From: Neurospora intermedia
Taxonomy: Eukaryota; Ascomycota; Sordariomycetes; Sordariales; Sordariaceae
Assembly (NCBI GenBank): GCA_037102815.1
Contig: BTPP01000001.1
Span: forward strand, 2,319,001-2,383,000
Reading direction: 5' to 3'
Length of the DNA stretch: 64,000 nt
Each line of letters opens with the position of its first letter. Within the stretch, counting starts at the first letter, position 1. The notes below the pieces were generated by a model, which was given only the letters and a program-made list of their open reading frames with translations, ran no database searches and had not been told where the DNA came from. The translations under genes were made by a program, and so were the position numbers. Positions 13,461 to 26,200 of the stretch are shown here, piece after piece.

Positions 13461-15990
13461 TAATAGTTAAAGGGGATACCTTAAATTTATAGTATATAAT
13501 ACTATACTTCTCTATCCGCCTTAGTTCGGATTATTACCTATTTACCTACGGGTAATAAAATTAATATAGTATTAATACCTTCTAACGGTTTAGGTTTTAT
13601 ATATAATTTATAATTTAGAAGTATAATTTAGGGGGTAGAAGAGGGGGGTATAATTAGGAGGGTAGAAATAGATAATTAATAATAAAACTATGCTCCTCTA
13701 AAGTACTTATATCTTCGCTCGCTCGTAGAGTAGCTTTCTTTTTAATTAATATCTTATTAAATTTATTCGTAGGTATTTTATTAAGTTTCTTCTTTACCGG
13801 TATTTTATTTAGGGAGGTTGTTTGGCGGTGAATTGTTTATACGGGGTAGCTTTTTTTTTTATAAGAGTCTCCTATCCGCTGAAATCCGAACTACCTATAG
13901 TAAAATTCTAGTAGTATTAGGCGATAGAACGTAATCCCTCTAAAGGGATAAAAGAAAACTAAATTCGGAAAATTGAATAGGAAGTTATTATTCTTCCTAC
14001 TATTATTAATAATAAATTTAAATAAAAGAATAGGCAGATAATTTAGAAAGAATAGGACGAAAAATAAAAGGAAACGAATAGAGAAATTTATAGGAATAAA
14101 AATAGGAATAGGAAGATTTATTTTAATCTATAACTAAATTTTAAAGGGACGATTAGCCCCCCCCCCCTAATATATATTCTAAAATACTTAATAGTTTCCT
14201 AATACTACTTAATTAGCTTTAAAAGTAATTGAACTATTATTATTTTAGTATTACTTATATAATTTTAATAGGTTCGAAATATCCAGCTTCTTCTTTACCG
14301 GAGTTTTGTTAGGGTTAACCTTAGTAGTATACTTTATATATATACTTCTAAACCTAAACTATTTAATAATATAGGTCCGGCAAATAGTTTTACTATTATA
14401 ATAAATAGGTAAGGGGGTATTTCGCGTTATTAGCGAGGTATAAGGAATAAAGGCGAATAGTAAAGTTAGGAGTATTACTATAGTAATCGGCTCTATAGAT
14501 TATTTATAATTAATTATTAATATTAGTAATTACGAATTTATAAAAGCAACGCCTATTAGTAGCGCAGTACTCGGTTTAGATATTATTCTACAAATTATTA
14601 TCTTAAGAGGATCAAAATTAACGGCGGCTTTATTACTCGAATATTTACAACCAGCCGCAGAATAATTACGGAGGAGTTGCAACTATAAAACGTATTAACC
14701 GAACCGGTAGTAAATTATTAAGGTTCGTAGCAATATTATTAAAAATACTATTATTAATATTAGGCGTACTAATATAACTATCGGGTTAATTAAAGGTCGG
14801 TTATTAATAGTATATTATAAATTCTCGAATTAGATTTGGAAAATAAGGTTGGATATTATCGGTTCTATAATTATTGCTATTAGAAGAATAAAATTTAAAT
14901 TTTAGTCTAAATAGAGAAGAAGCTTTATTTAAAGTTGGTAGAAAATTCGTTAGATTATTAAAGAAGATTATCGGAAGTTGGATAGAAGGCCTATTATTAT
15001 TGGGGAAATAGGTTAATAAAGGAATAGGAATAAAAATATAAATTAGAACGGGGAACGATAAAAGGAAATATAATAGGAATAATAATAGTAATAATAATAA
15101 ATTAATAATATAAATAACTATAGGGGTAAGGACGATACCTAATATCGTTTCCCGCCTTTAAATTGTATAGGTCCGAGAAAATACCTTCCTTAAACTTCTT
15201 TAAATTCTTTATAGGACGGCCGAAGGCCTAGAATTAAAATAATAGATATTTTATAATATTGGTACTGGAAATATAAAAGAAATTATTCTATATATATATT
15301 CGTTAGTAGGTAGAAGGAAGCTCCGGATATATTAATTTAAATATTAATTAATAGGTACGGAAATAAAGAAATACTTAATTAACCGGCGAGAAAAATTAAC
15401 GTTAGTAAAGTACTTACTATATTTATAAAAGTAAAGAAAATAGGATTGGTAATAATAAAGCGGCGTCGTTCGTATATTGTTCGTAGGAACTAAATCCTCT
15501 TAATTAAATCGGCGGCTCGCTAATTTAAATTTGACTATAGAACCTTCGTTTATACTTATTTATTTTAGAAGATATTTCGGAAGAAGGCGTATAGTAAACC
15601 GAACTACGTAGGCTACCGAAAGCTTAAGAGCGGTAAACGAAGCTAGGGAAGGGTAGTAAAATTCTCCGATCTATTATACTTTAGTAATAAAATAGACTTA
15701 TATTAATAATTTAATAGTTATAAAGGGCAGAATTAATAGGTTTAATCTATTTAATAGTATTGAAACTTCGTTGGTAAGGATTTAACCGAATCGTTAGAAA
15801 TAGGCTAAATATAAGCAATTCTCTATAGAATAAGGTTGGTTGAGATTAAAAACGTAGAATATAAATAAAAAAGCTAATTGGAAGAATTATTAAAAAGGAA
15901 AGAGTTTGTAAGGGAAATAAAAAAGGGTAATAAAATTTTAGAAGGTAAATATATATATTATTTAGAGAGGTTATTAAATATATTGTAGGA
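13461..15990. other. Degraded AT-rich repeats, unassigned
   Basis: No gene is open here. A motif CTTCTTTACCGG(T/A)(A/G)TTTT occurs twice in direct orientation, near 13,790 and 14,287. A C11 run lies at 14,157-14,167. The stretch about 14,560-15,900 has a decayed coding texture on the + strand, but no family was recognised. Confidence 0.45.
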
Positions 15991-16052
15991 GAAGGGTACA
16001 ATTCCCGGCTTAGCGGGCGTATAAATAAATTCCTATTATATTTATAGTTTAA

Positions 16053-16720
16053 TTAATAGACCCGCAGCTTTAGAAGTACGCTTAAATCTCCTTATATAAA
16101 GCCGAATAAATAGTCGGCGTTTCTAATAAAAATATTCCAACTATCAATATCCTTATTATTCTTAGTAGGCTTATAATACTATTAATTTAAAATAGTTTAT
16201 ATATTGTAGAGTATAGTAGCTTTATTTAAAGTATTTTTTTATAATAGAATATAAAGAATTAATAATTTTAATAACGCGAGGCTAAGAGGACCTTATAGTA
16301 ATAATTCGGTTAATAGACTTATAGCTCTAGAAGTACGCTTGGATTTCCTTATACAAAGCCGAATAATCGGTATTTCCGACAAAAATAGCTAGACCGTCGA
16401 TATTCTTATTATTCTCGGTAGGCTCGTAATACTATTAGTCTAAACTAACTTATATATTATAGGGTATAGTAGCCTTATTTAAAGTATTTTTATATTAGAA
16501 CGTAAAGAACTAGTAATTTTAATAGTACAAGGCTAAAAGGACCTTATAATAGTAATTCGGTTAATAGACCCATAATTTTAGAAATACGCCTAAATACTAT
16601 AAAATAAAGTTGAATAATCGACTTTTTCAATAAGGATACTCCAACTATTAATATACTCCTTACTATCAATAAAGTATAATACTACTTATCTAAAGTAATT
16701 TATATTTCGCAGTGTTTAAC
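16053..16720. repeat. ~250-bp tandem repeat array, about 2.6 copies
   Basis: The word TTAATAGAC recurs at 16,053, 16,310 and 16,561, giving unit lengths of 257 and 251 bp. Each copy continues with GAAGTACGC- or GAAATACGC-like, AAGC(C)GAATAA and TATTTAAAGTATTTTT-type landmarks; the last copy is truncated near 16,720. The copies differ by transitions and a few short insertions or deletions, so it is an older or more diverged array than the 187-bp one. Confidence 0.82.
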
Positions 16721-18950
16721 GGCCTCTTTTTATATCGCAATAATATAGCGCCTTATAATAAAAATATCCTCCTATTTACAATTATTTTAGGTTAGTACCT
16801 ACCCTCTATATAAAAATTAATATTATAAATACTATTAACTATTTAAGAAAATAGTATAGGAGAAGATAAAATAATATTAAATTTATTTAATCGGTAGTTC
16901 TATAATAATAGAATAAATTTAACTATAATAGTTTAGTAATTATAAAAGGTAAAGTCGATAGGTTTAACCCAATTAGTAATTTCTAATATAAACGCTACTA
17001 GAAATAAAGCTCTTCTAAGGTACCTAATATTAAATAAGGGTATAGAATAAAACTTAAAATAAATCAACGGAAGAAATAGTATAAGGTAGATTTAATTGCA
17101 ATATACGCGTTTGTAAAGAATGTTAAAAAATAGAGGTGAAAATTACAAATAAAAATAAGAAATTCTTTAATAATTCTAAAGCTAAAGCCTTAGAAGTAAG
17201 ATAGGTATATTATAGGTTAAACTTAAGTAGGTAAAGCTCCCCCCTTAGTAGAGCGTGCGTATGTACTATATATATAGTATAATTACTAAAATAGTACTCT
17301 AGAAATATTAATATACTAGATTAGCTTTATATAACTAATTCGGTTAGAGACGGCCAATATATTTCTCTATAGGTTAGTAGTCAATACCCTATATAATTAC
17401 AAATACTTTTATAAGTATCTCTTAGAGAACTAGCTTAATTAGGCTTACTTATAATATTAAATATTAATTTTAATACTATTGGTCTATTAAACCTCAATTA
17501 CTAATTTTACTTATATTAAAATAGAAAGCTATATTAAGGAAATTATTATAGAATAAATACTAATTATATTTAATACTTATACTCTAACTCTAAGTAAGAT
17601 AGTATTTCAATCGGTAATAAATAGTAAAGCTAAATCTTTAGAGAATCCTTTACCCACCTCCCTAATTATTTATTATTCACCCCCCCCCCCCCCCCCCCCC
17701 CCCCTTCTCTCTCTTTCTTTCTATCTCCGGCCCTAACCTCCTTCTTTTATTTATTCTATCTATACTTTTATTAAGATATATACTACGGAGAGTACGAAAA
17801 TTTATAATAAAAGAGCCCCTACTATTAATACGAATAAAATTATCGAAATCTTAATTATACTTCTTTTGCCTTCTAATCTCTACGATCTCTTATTCCAACG
17901 TACTAACCCTCTAACCTAATTGTGTATAAAAGGGAACCGAATTTAAAATAGGGGTAATAGAATAGTATTAAAGTAAATTAAATATTTTAAAGAGGCCCGA
18001 GGATACTTTGGGTAATAATATAGTAATACTAGTAGAACGAGGTACTATTAGTACTAATAGCCCGAAGGCCCGGTTAAAAGAATTATTATATATTTCTAAA
18101 GGTTAATTATAATTTAATTTAAGCCGGAAGAAAAATAGTATAAACTATAGAGTTAAATTATAATTAGAATAAAATATACTTCTACTTATACAAATATAAA
18201 ATATCGTTTAAATAACCGATTTATAGTAAATAATATATTAAATATATTATTATAATTCTACCGAAGGTTGCGGTCTTTATTATCCTTCCCAACTCTCTAT
18301 AATTTAAAGTAAACTTTATAAACGCGAGAATACTTAGGCTTATATATAATACCCTACTTAATATAATTAAAATATTTACTACTTTTTCCTTACCAATGCT
18401 AAATATAATAATACTTATTATATATATAATTAATATAAGGGTTAATATATTCTTTCCCCTACTTATAAATACTACTAATAATACTAATACGGACGTTAAT
18501 ATAATCGTTATTACTAACGTTATTATTATTTTAATTCCCATCTTCTATATTAACCTGGTAATTAGGTAGAATATTATTATCTTTATCTATTTCTTTATTT
18601 TTATTAACGGTAAACTATATTTAATAATTAGAATATTTTTATTTATAAACTATATATAAAATATACAACGTTCTTAGTGCAGTAACAAGGGAAATAACGA
18701 CTATTAAGCGGTATAGGTTTATTGGGTGTAGATAAGCCGGGTATAATTAGAATATTATAGCGGTAATAATAAGAGGGCGTAGTAAATTAACTCGAGTTAA
18801 GGTCGACCCTATAAAGAAGGGTAAAAGAAGGTGAAAATATTATAAATTACCAACCTATAATAATAATTAAATAAATTAATTATTAATAGGTAAATAGAAT
18901 AGAAACTAATAATTAACGCTAAATAGAATATATAAGTTTGAATAAGAGAA
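16721..18950. other. Degraded AT-rich stretch with poly-C tract
   Basis: Contains a 25-base poly-C run (17,680-17,704) followed by a CTCTCTTTCTTTC pyrimidine tail. A 106-codon open stretch on the - strand (18,221-18,541) consists almost wholly of Ile/Leu/Val/Tyr codons, as AT-only DNA yields by chance, and I do not call it a gene. No element ends could be matched. Confidence 0.5.
17680..17704 (+). repeat. Poly-C tract (C25)
   Basis: Twenty-five consecutive C residues. The exact length is uncertain because long homopolymers are hard to sequence. Confidence 0.95.
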
Positions 18951-20345
18951 TTGGGAGTCGAAAAACCAAATCGGAGTCGGACGGAACAATATAATATAAG
19001 TATACACGGGCCTTATATACTTAAAAAAAATAATATAGTAATTCTAATTATAAAGTAAATTAATTAAATAAATCCGACTATAGGGAGTCGAATCGACCCT
19101 ACGTAGCCGAATACTTATAAATACCTAATTCTATATTTATATATAGGCTTTAAATATTTAAAAGAAATAATATAATAATTTTAATAGTAAGGTAAAATTA
19201 ACCAAACAAACCCGACTATAGGGAGTCGAATTAACCTCCTATAACCGAGCGCCTATAAATATCCAACCCTACTATAGTAATAAAGGTAAATTAAAACTGT
19301 AGATTAGGTTATCGAATATATAGTACCTATAAAGCTATAATTATAATAGTCCGTATAAAGTATTTAATAGAGAAGTAAAATTTTTACTTACAATTATAGT
19401 ACATTTATATATAGACCCTAAACACTCCTAAGAAGTAATATAGTAATTCTAATCTCGTAAATAAAAATGCTCGAAAGTAACCCTTTCCTTAATATTCTAA
19501 TAATTAATATTCGTACTTTCGAAGCTTTTTAAGGGTCTATAATTATAGCTAATAATAAATTTCTACCGAATATTAAACATTTTACTATTATTAACTTAAT
19601 AACCTATAAATCCTATAATAACTATTACCTCGCTATTCTTATTAATAAATTTAAAATTGTAGTAGCTAAAAAGATAGGGAATAGCGGAAAATTATAGGCC
19701 GTATTTAATAATATTATTATATAATTCAAAAAGGGGGATAATTAGTAGTTTTATATTTTTTAATATACTAAGGACCTCTAATTTAAGAGGAAAAAAAGTA
19801 TAAGGGTTAATACGTATTTTATTAAAAAGTAAAGGATAAAAAAGTAAATAAATAAATAAGGAAAAAGAATATAAAATATATTCGATTTAAGTAATTAAAT
19901 AAAGTAAAGCTTCTTATACTCCTTCGGTCTTATTATATAGGCTAGTATAAAAGGGTATATAAACGTCTCAAAATTGGGCCTCTACTACTATATAAAGTAA
20001 TCGCCTACCTACTAATTACCTACTTTCTCGCCCTTACTAAAGCTGCCTATAGGCGTTAACCGTTCGTCTAACCGCTACTTAAACCCTTCGTTAATAATTC
20101 TAATTATAAGGCAAACTAATTAAATAGACCCAATTATAGGGAATCGAATCGACCTCCTATAACCGAACGCTTATAAATACCCAAACCTATACTTATATAT
20201 AAGCTTTACCCCTAGGCATTCGAAAGAAGTAATATAGTAATTCTTATTATAAAGTAAGTTAAATAAATAAATTCAATTATAAGGAATCGAATTAACCTCT
20301 AATAACTAAGTATTTATAAATTCTATACTAGAAGTGTAAGTATAT
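18950..20345. repeat. ~135-bp repeats in two tandem pairs split by ~0.85 kb
   Basis: A unit containing GG(A/G)A(G/A)TCGAAT, an AACCGA-like word and AAGAAATAAT/AAGAAGTAATATAGTAATT recurs at 19,083 and 19,221 (138 bp apart) and again at 20,149 and about 20,282 (133 bp apart). A more diverged copy starts near 18,955 and a partial match (AGTAATATAGTAATTCTAATC) lies near 19,430. The two pairs share the same order of landmarks, so they look like one array interrupted by, or separated from its duplicate by, the sequence at about 19,450-20,110. No target duplication was found for that middle piece. Confidence 0.72.
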
Positions 20346-20368
20346 TATATAAGTACCTACTAATTAAG

Positions 20369-20387
20369 CCCCCCCCCCCCCCCCCCC
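20369..20387 (+). repeat. Poly-C tract (C19)
   Basis: Nineteen consecutive C residues in otherwise very AT-rich DNA. Together with C25 at 17,680-17,704 and C11 at 14,157-14,167, it survives because RIP acts on CpA, which a pure C run lacks. Confidence 0.95.
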
Positions 20388-20389
20388 TC

Positions 20390-23005
20390 CCTTTTATATT
20401 AATTTCTTCCCTAAAATAATTAACTACCTATACTCGTATAGGCTCGAAACGGTAGTTAAACCCCAAATAATAGGTAAATATAGAGGGCGTTTCTAATTTA
20501 AACGGGTACTAAATAAATACTACTATTTATATTTATTCTTACTAAGTAGCTCCTTATTAAATAAAATAATATAAATTCTATTACAATTTTTATATTAATA
20601 ATATCTCTCTACGGACGGAACGGAGGCGGGGGTTAATTATTAGTACCTTTTAAATAGGACTTAAAAACTTAATTATAGAAATTTCGGCGTATAGTTCGAA
20701 CATTCTATCCAAATATTTATATAATAATTATAAGGATATACTTAAAAGAAGGGGAAGGTTCGTTAAAAATATTAAAGTTAGAAATATATTTTTACTACCG
20801 AAATAATTATTCTATAAAAATAATTTAACGAACGTAAATAAAATAGCGATTAGGATATTAGGTCCTAGTAATACGAAGTAATATTATTATTTCTAATTAT
20901 ACTACCCTATTTAAAACCCGGGCCCTTATCCTTACTAATACTTTATTTTTTATTAGTACCTCCTTATCTATTTATATATTTTACTTATATATAAACCGAA
21001 TTTATAATTCCTATATCCTTTAAATTCTAACCTCCTTATATAATTAATTAAAAACCGACCTAATAAAAGTAGTAGGAGAATATATAAAATAGTACCGGAT
21101 ATTATTAATCCCTATGAATAGAGGGAGCGGCTAGCTTAATAAATGAAGGTAAATAAGTTAAATAAAGGTTGATAATATAAATATAAATAGGATAGGTAAT
21201 TCCTAATTGGACTAATCTCTTAATTGAATCGTAGGCTAGCGAAGAGAGGATAATAAAATTAAAGAAGGTATAGAATATATTATAATACCTAGAGGTACGA
21301 ATTAGTTGGTAATAACGGTAAATATCGGCTTGTAGAGGTATCTTCGAGCGAAAATAAAAATATACTACCGAATTTAAATATTCTACCTTAATAAGAAATT
21401 AGGGCAATCGGATAATAATAAAAATAATTGGTTCCTTAGTAATAAAAGTACTTTAAATTATATAAATATATAATTAAATACTAGGATAATAATATATATT
21501 TATTATAACTAATTAGAAGTTTAATAAAATACTAGGCTAATATATAGGGTATAATATAAACGATAAACGTAAAATAAAAGGAAAAGTACTTAGGGGGATA
21601 ATATATTAAATTATTTAATATACTTCTACTTAAATAATATTAAGGGACGGATATATTATTATATAATTATTACTATTGTCGTTGGGAGTAAAATACGATG
21701 TGATATAATATAATATATTATCCTACAAATTTAAGTACTTTTTTTATACGCTTTATTATATATTAGCCGTATTAAGTATACGTTAAATACTCTTACTTAA
21801 TATTAATATATATTTACCTATATATTAATATATATTTGTATATAAATAATAAATATAGTAATTAAGCGCGGGGTTTATATATAATTATAGTATAATTAAT
21901 AAATAGTTATTAATAGAGGTAGGTAGGTTCGGGGTTTATTCTAGAGAAAAACGAGATAACCCTTTTTAATTATAAAGAATATAAAAAGGAGCTTTAATCC
22001 TCTTATTATTTATTAATTTATATAATACTAAATATTCTAATTATAATTAATTATTCTAACTCTGGGCTAAGTTTAAAAGACTACGTACGTCCTACGATAT
22101 TATTCTACTGTCGATTATACTTTAAATATATTTAATTTCTACTTTAGCCTAACTACCGGTTTTATATTATATTAGAGAAGCGTCCTTTATACTACCCGGT
22201 ATAGACTATTTAAATAAGGAATATATTCGTTCGATTTTATTTATTATTTAATAAGTATTTATAAATATATTAATAATATTATATAGGGTAATAGTATAAT
22301 TATCCTTTATAGCGAAGTTTATTATCGTTTTCCGGTTTTCGTTAGTAAAAAGACTATTATTATTTATAACGTTCGTACTCTATTTCGGACTATACAAATA
22401 CTGTACGAATACTTATAAATATTTTATAACCGAAATTAAATAATCGATTTGCCTTACAATAGTAAACTATTTTTATTAATTATATTAAAGGGGAAACGTA
22501 CGTAAAACTTTATCTATATTAAGTTTATATATTATTTATATTAATTTATTATATACCTTTAAAATATTATAATCGGTTCGTAGAAATATTATTAACCGAA
22601 TTAGAATATAAAGAGTAATAATAGTATTATAATTGCGAAAATCCCGAAAATTTAATTCTAAATATTACCTTTATAAATATAGAAATAAAGGTAAATTTTT
22701 CGTAAAACAATTTACTAACGATTTAACTACGAAAAGAATAAATAGGGAGAGTAATATATATATATTAAAGATCTATATAATTTAGTCTTATCCTTATAAG
22801 TAATTTAATAAAATAGAATATACGGATATATTAATTAATATACTACCTATAGCGTATATAAATATTAGGTACAATTTACCCTATCTAAGACCCCCCCTAC
22901 TCGAACCTATTTAAAAACGAATCTTTTAAATCGTTAGAAGTAACTTAGAATAAATATAGTATAATCGGCGAGAATAACGGAGAGTATTCTACAGGGTTTG
23001 AACGA
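20390..23005. other. Degraded AT-rich stretch, partly coding-like
   Basis: No intact gene. The part about 22,150-22,950, directly before the 57-bp array, has a decayed protein-coding texture on the + strand, but no family was recognised. Runs of nearly pure A/T occur at about 21,700-21,900. Confidence 0.4.
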
Positions 23006-23008
23006 ATA

Positions 23009-23284
23009 TATAAAGAAGTAATTAAATTATAGTAAATTAACCTATCCGTCGTTCTACTTACTATAGAGGAGGAAGTAATTAAATAGTAGTAGGCTAATCT
23101 GTCCGTTATTCTACCTATTATAGAGGAGGAAGTAGTCGAATAGTAGTAGGTTAATCTATTTATTATTCTAACCGCTATAAAGGAGGAAGTAACTGAATAG
23201 TAGTAAATTAATCTATTTATTACTTTAATTATTATAGAGGAGGAAGTAATCGAATTATAGTAAATTAATCCGTCCGCCGAATTG
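23009..23284 (+). repeat. 57-bp (19-codon) tandem repeat array, about 5 copies
   Basis: A unit starting GAGGAGGAAGTAAT recurs at 57-bp spacing, with starts near 23,009, 23,066, 23,123, 23,180 and 23,237. The period is an exact multiple of three and no length change is seen between units. That suggests the array once lay inside a reading frame and coded a 19-residue acidic/Gln-rich repeat. The copies differ mainly by transitions. Coding-like texture continues on both sides (about 22,150-23,650). Whether the parent was a host gene or a mobile-element gene is unknown. Confidence 0.85.
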
Positions 23285-26200
23285 CTGATGAGGAAGGGGA
23301 GAGTAAATTAGTAAAATTCTAAAAAGTGAATAAAAATAATTAATTATTAATAAATTAATTAGAATGAATTAAAAGTATTAAAAGGTACTAATAAAAGTTG
23401 TATTAAATATTCTAAGGCTTATCGAAAGTACCCGCTTAGAGAGGTTAATATTATATTTGATAAAGATTATAATATTATAGCGTTTTAGTCTAAGTAATTA
23501 TATAAATGGAGAGATATTGAAATTAGGAATAAAATTAGTAAAGATAAGTTACTTAGTAAATATATATATACGGAAATAAACGGAAAGGGAGACGCCGAAA
23601 AGAAGAAGTAAAATAAACGTTGGAAGAAGGAATATAAGATAGGGTAATAGCCTATTAAGATATTATATATTTGTTACTAAATATTTTATTTAAGAATATA
23701 TATATACCGATAATTAGATTAATACTAGACCTCTATATAAATAGAGGTAGATATAAGGAATAAATTTTCGTCTCCCTTAAGTAATTGCTTCCCTCCTTTA
23801 TATTATAGTAATGTTATTTATATATTAGAATATAAATAAACTAAATTATATAATTAATTAAAATTTATCCTATTGTAGGAAAATTATATTTATACCCTCG
23901 TACGTAGTACCTCTCTATTCGTTACTTCTATTATATATACTAGCCTAATAATATTCGTTATTTAAATGCTTCGTATTCTAGATCCTATTCGTACCCGCTA
24001 CTATATAGATTAAAGAGTTATTTATTGTTTTAAAGTAAGTAAAAATCGTAGAACCGTTGGACTTCGTTATATATTTAAGTCCGGTAAGTTTGAAGTTTAT
24101 TATATTCGATTAATTACTTTCCTATCCTTTTTATATTTTTAATAATTATTTATTCCCTCTAAATTTATAATTCTATTATTTTTTCTTTATAAATAAATTT
24201 TATTTCTATAAAACGGTAGTTCTTTTAACGGTCCTTTTCCTCCTTATCGAACCTCTTTTACTATTCTCTCTCTTATTAAGTAAGGTTAGCCCCTTTACGC
24301 CGAAATCGATTATTCTAAGGCTAATCCGCCCCCCGGTTTATTTTAGTAGTAGGGTTTGGATATAATTTCTTATTAGAGTTAGTATAACCGAATAGTAGGT
24401 TATAAATATTAAAATAAGGTTAGTAATAGGTAAGTAGGGTATTATTTACGTACCGGTATATTATGTACTATCCGACTTAAATTAGTCTAAAAAGCGGATT
24501 ATACTATTTAGATCCTCTTTTAGTCTTTAAAGACGTTGTTTTACGTAAGGTAGTATAGGCCCTAGGGTTTATATTAGGTAGTTATAGGTAGCGTTAAAGG
24601 GTTTTCCGGAGGTATTGGAAGGTCTAATATAGTTAAAACTATTCGGGGAAGTATTGGAAGAAATATTAATAAATAATGATATATTATTAGTAGTATTCGG
24701 TTATATATTATTATTAATATAAATAAGGTTACTAAGAACGTTACTAAATTATTGAGAATTATCTCTTATATTATAGATTATATTTTTTAATTATTAGGCG
24801 GATATATAAATTGCCCGGCCGTCGTCCTAATATTATTTTATATTCCTATTAATTTTTTTTATATAAAGGTAGTTATTGCGTTGCCTTTTACCTAGCGGGG
24901 CTGTAGCCGAGCTTCTACTAGGTTCTTTAATATTAAGGTTAGCGGAGGATTTCTTAGGTCTATAGAAGTACTACTCCCTTTTCTATGTATAAAGAATACT
25001 GTCGAGCTTTATATTATATTGAAGCGAGAATTTTTTATTTAGGTTTTTTCTATTGAAAGATATTAATCGATACTATACCTACTTACCTACCTACTTATAT
25101 ATATTATATAAAAGTATTCTTTAAAGGTAGGTATAGGTAGAAGTATTAGGGGAATATAGTAAATTTACGTGTGGAAGGCTGTAAGTAAGTTCAAATATTT
25201 TTTATAAGTATATATTATTCTATAATTAAATTCCGTATTTTAAATATACGTAGGAACACCTTCGTAAATTCGATTAATTATATATAATATTCTCCGGTTG
25301 TATTTAACTACCTAAATAATATTATCCTTATATTTGGCCTAATTCTATAGGGTATTTCTAAAATCCGATTCTACTAGGGCTAAATTTGTCTAGAAGTTTT
25401 ATAATTAATAAAATACTTATTAGGGTAGGTAAAGCCTAAAGTTGGGTTGATAGGGTAGTATTAGTTTATACGGAATTTTATAAATAATATATTATTAAGT
25501 ATCGAAGTTAGGGACGTATTGAAGTAATTGAATATAAGCCTATATTTTAAAACTATTTCGAATACTATAATTATTAAAAGTACGTTTAAAGTATATTTAA
25601 TAATTAATAAAAGTATATTATATTTGTTCTTTCTAATTTAGTTTTTTAATTTCGGGCTTAGGGTTAATCGATTGAAGGTAGTAGCTAAAAACTAATTAAT
25701 TTTTAGTATATACTATACAATTTAAAACGTTTTAAATATATATTATTAAATTATTACTAATTTATATTGGAAATAACCGCTTTCTAGCGGAAGTTATTAG
25801 GGTTAACTCTTGGGTAGAAATATTTTTATTTATTTAGAATCCTATACCTTTTATTGAGGATATAGAATAATTTAATGAAAATTTGGAAATAAATAATTAA
25901 ATAATGGTAATTAATAATAACCCGAGTGAAAATGTAGGTTAGAGCGGATTAATCTATAATTATAAAAAGTTTGGATAAATAGTTCGAGTTTATATAAATA
26001 ATATATTTTACTCTTAAAAATAAAAGTAATTTTAGAGAAAGGTCTACGAACCTATTTGAAAGATATATTAATTTTAAAATATTAAATATATCGAAGCTCC
26101 TCAAATTATTTAGGGAAAAATAAAATATATATAAGGGAATCGTTTTAATACTAAAGGTATTAAATATATTAAAGGAGTATTAATTAGGTAGGTATAATAG

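Noticed and set aside
18221-18541. 106-codon hydrophobic frame in the AT-rich block
   Set aside because: Ile/Leu/Val/Tyr-only composition is what AT-only DNA gives by chance.
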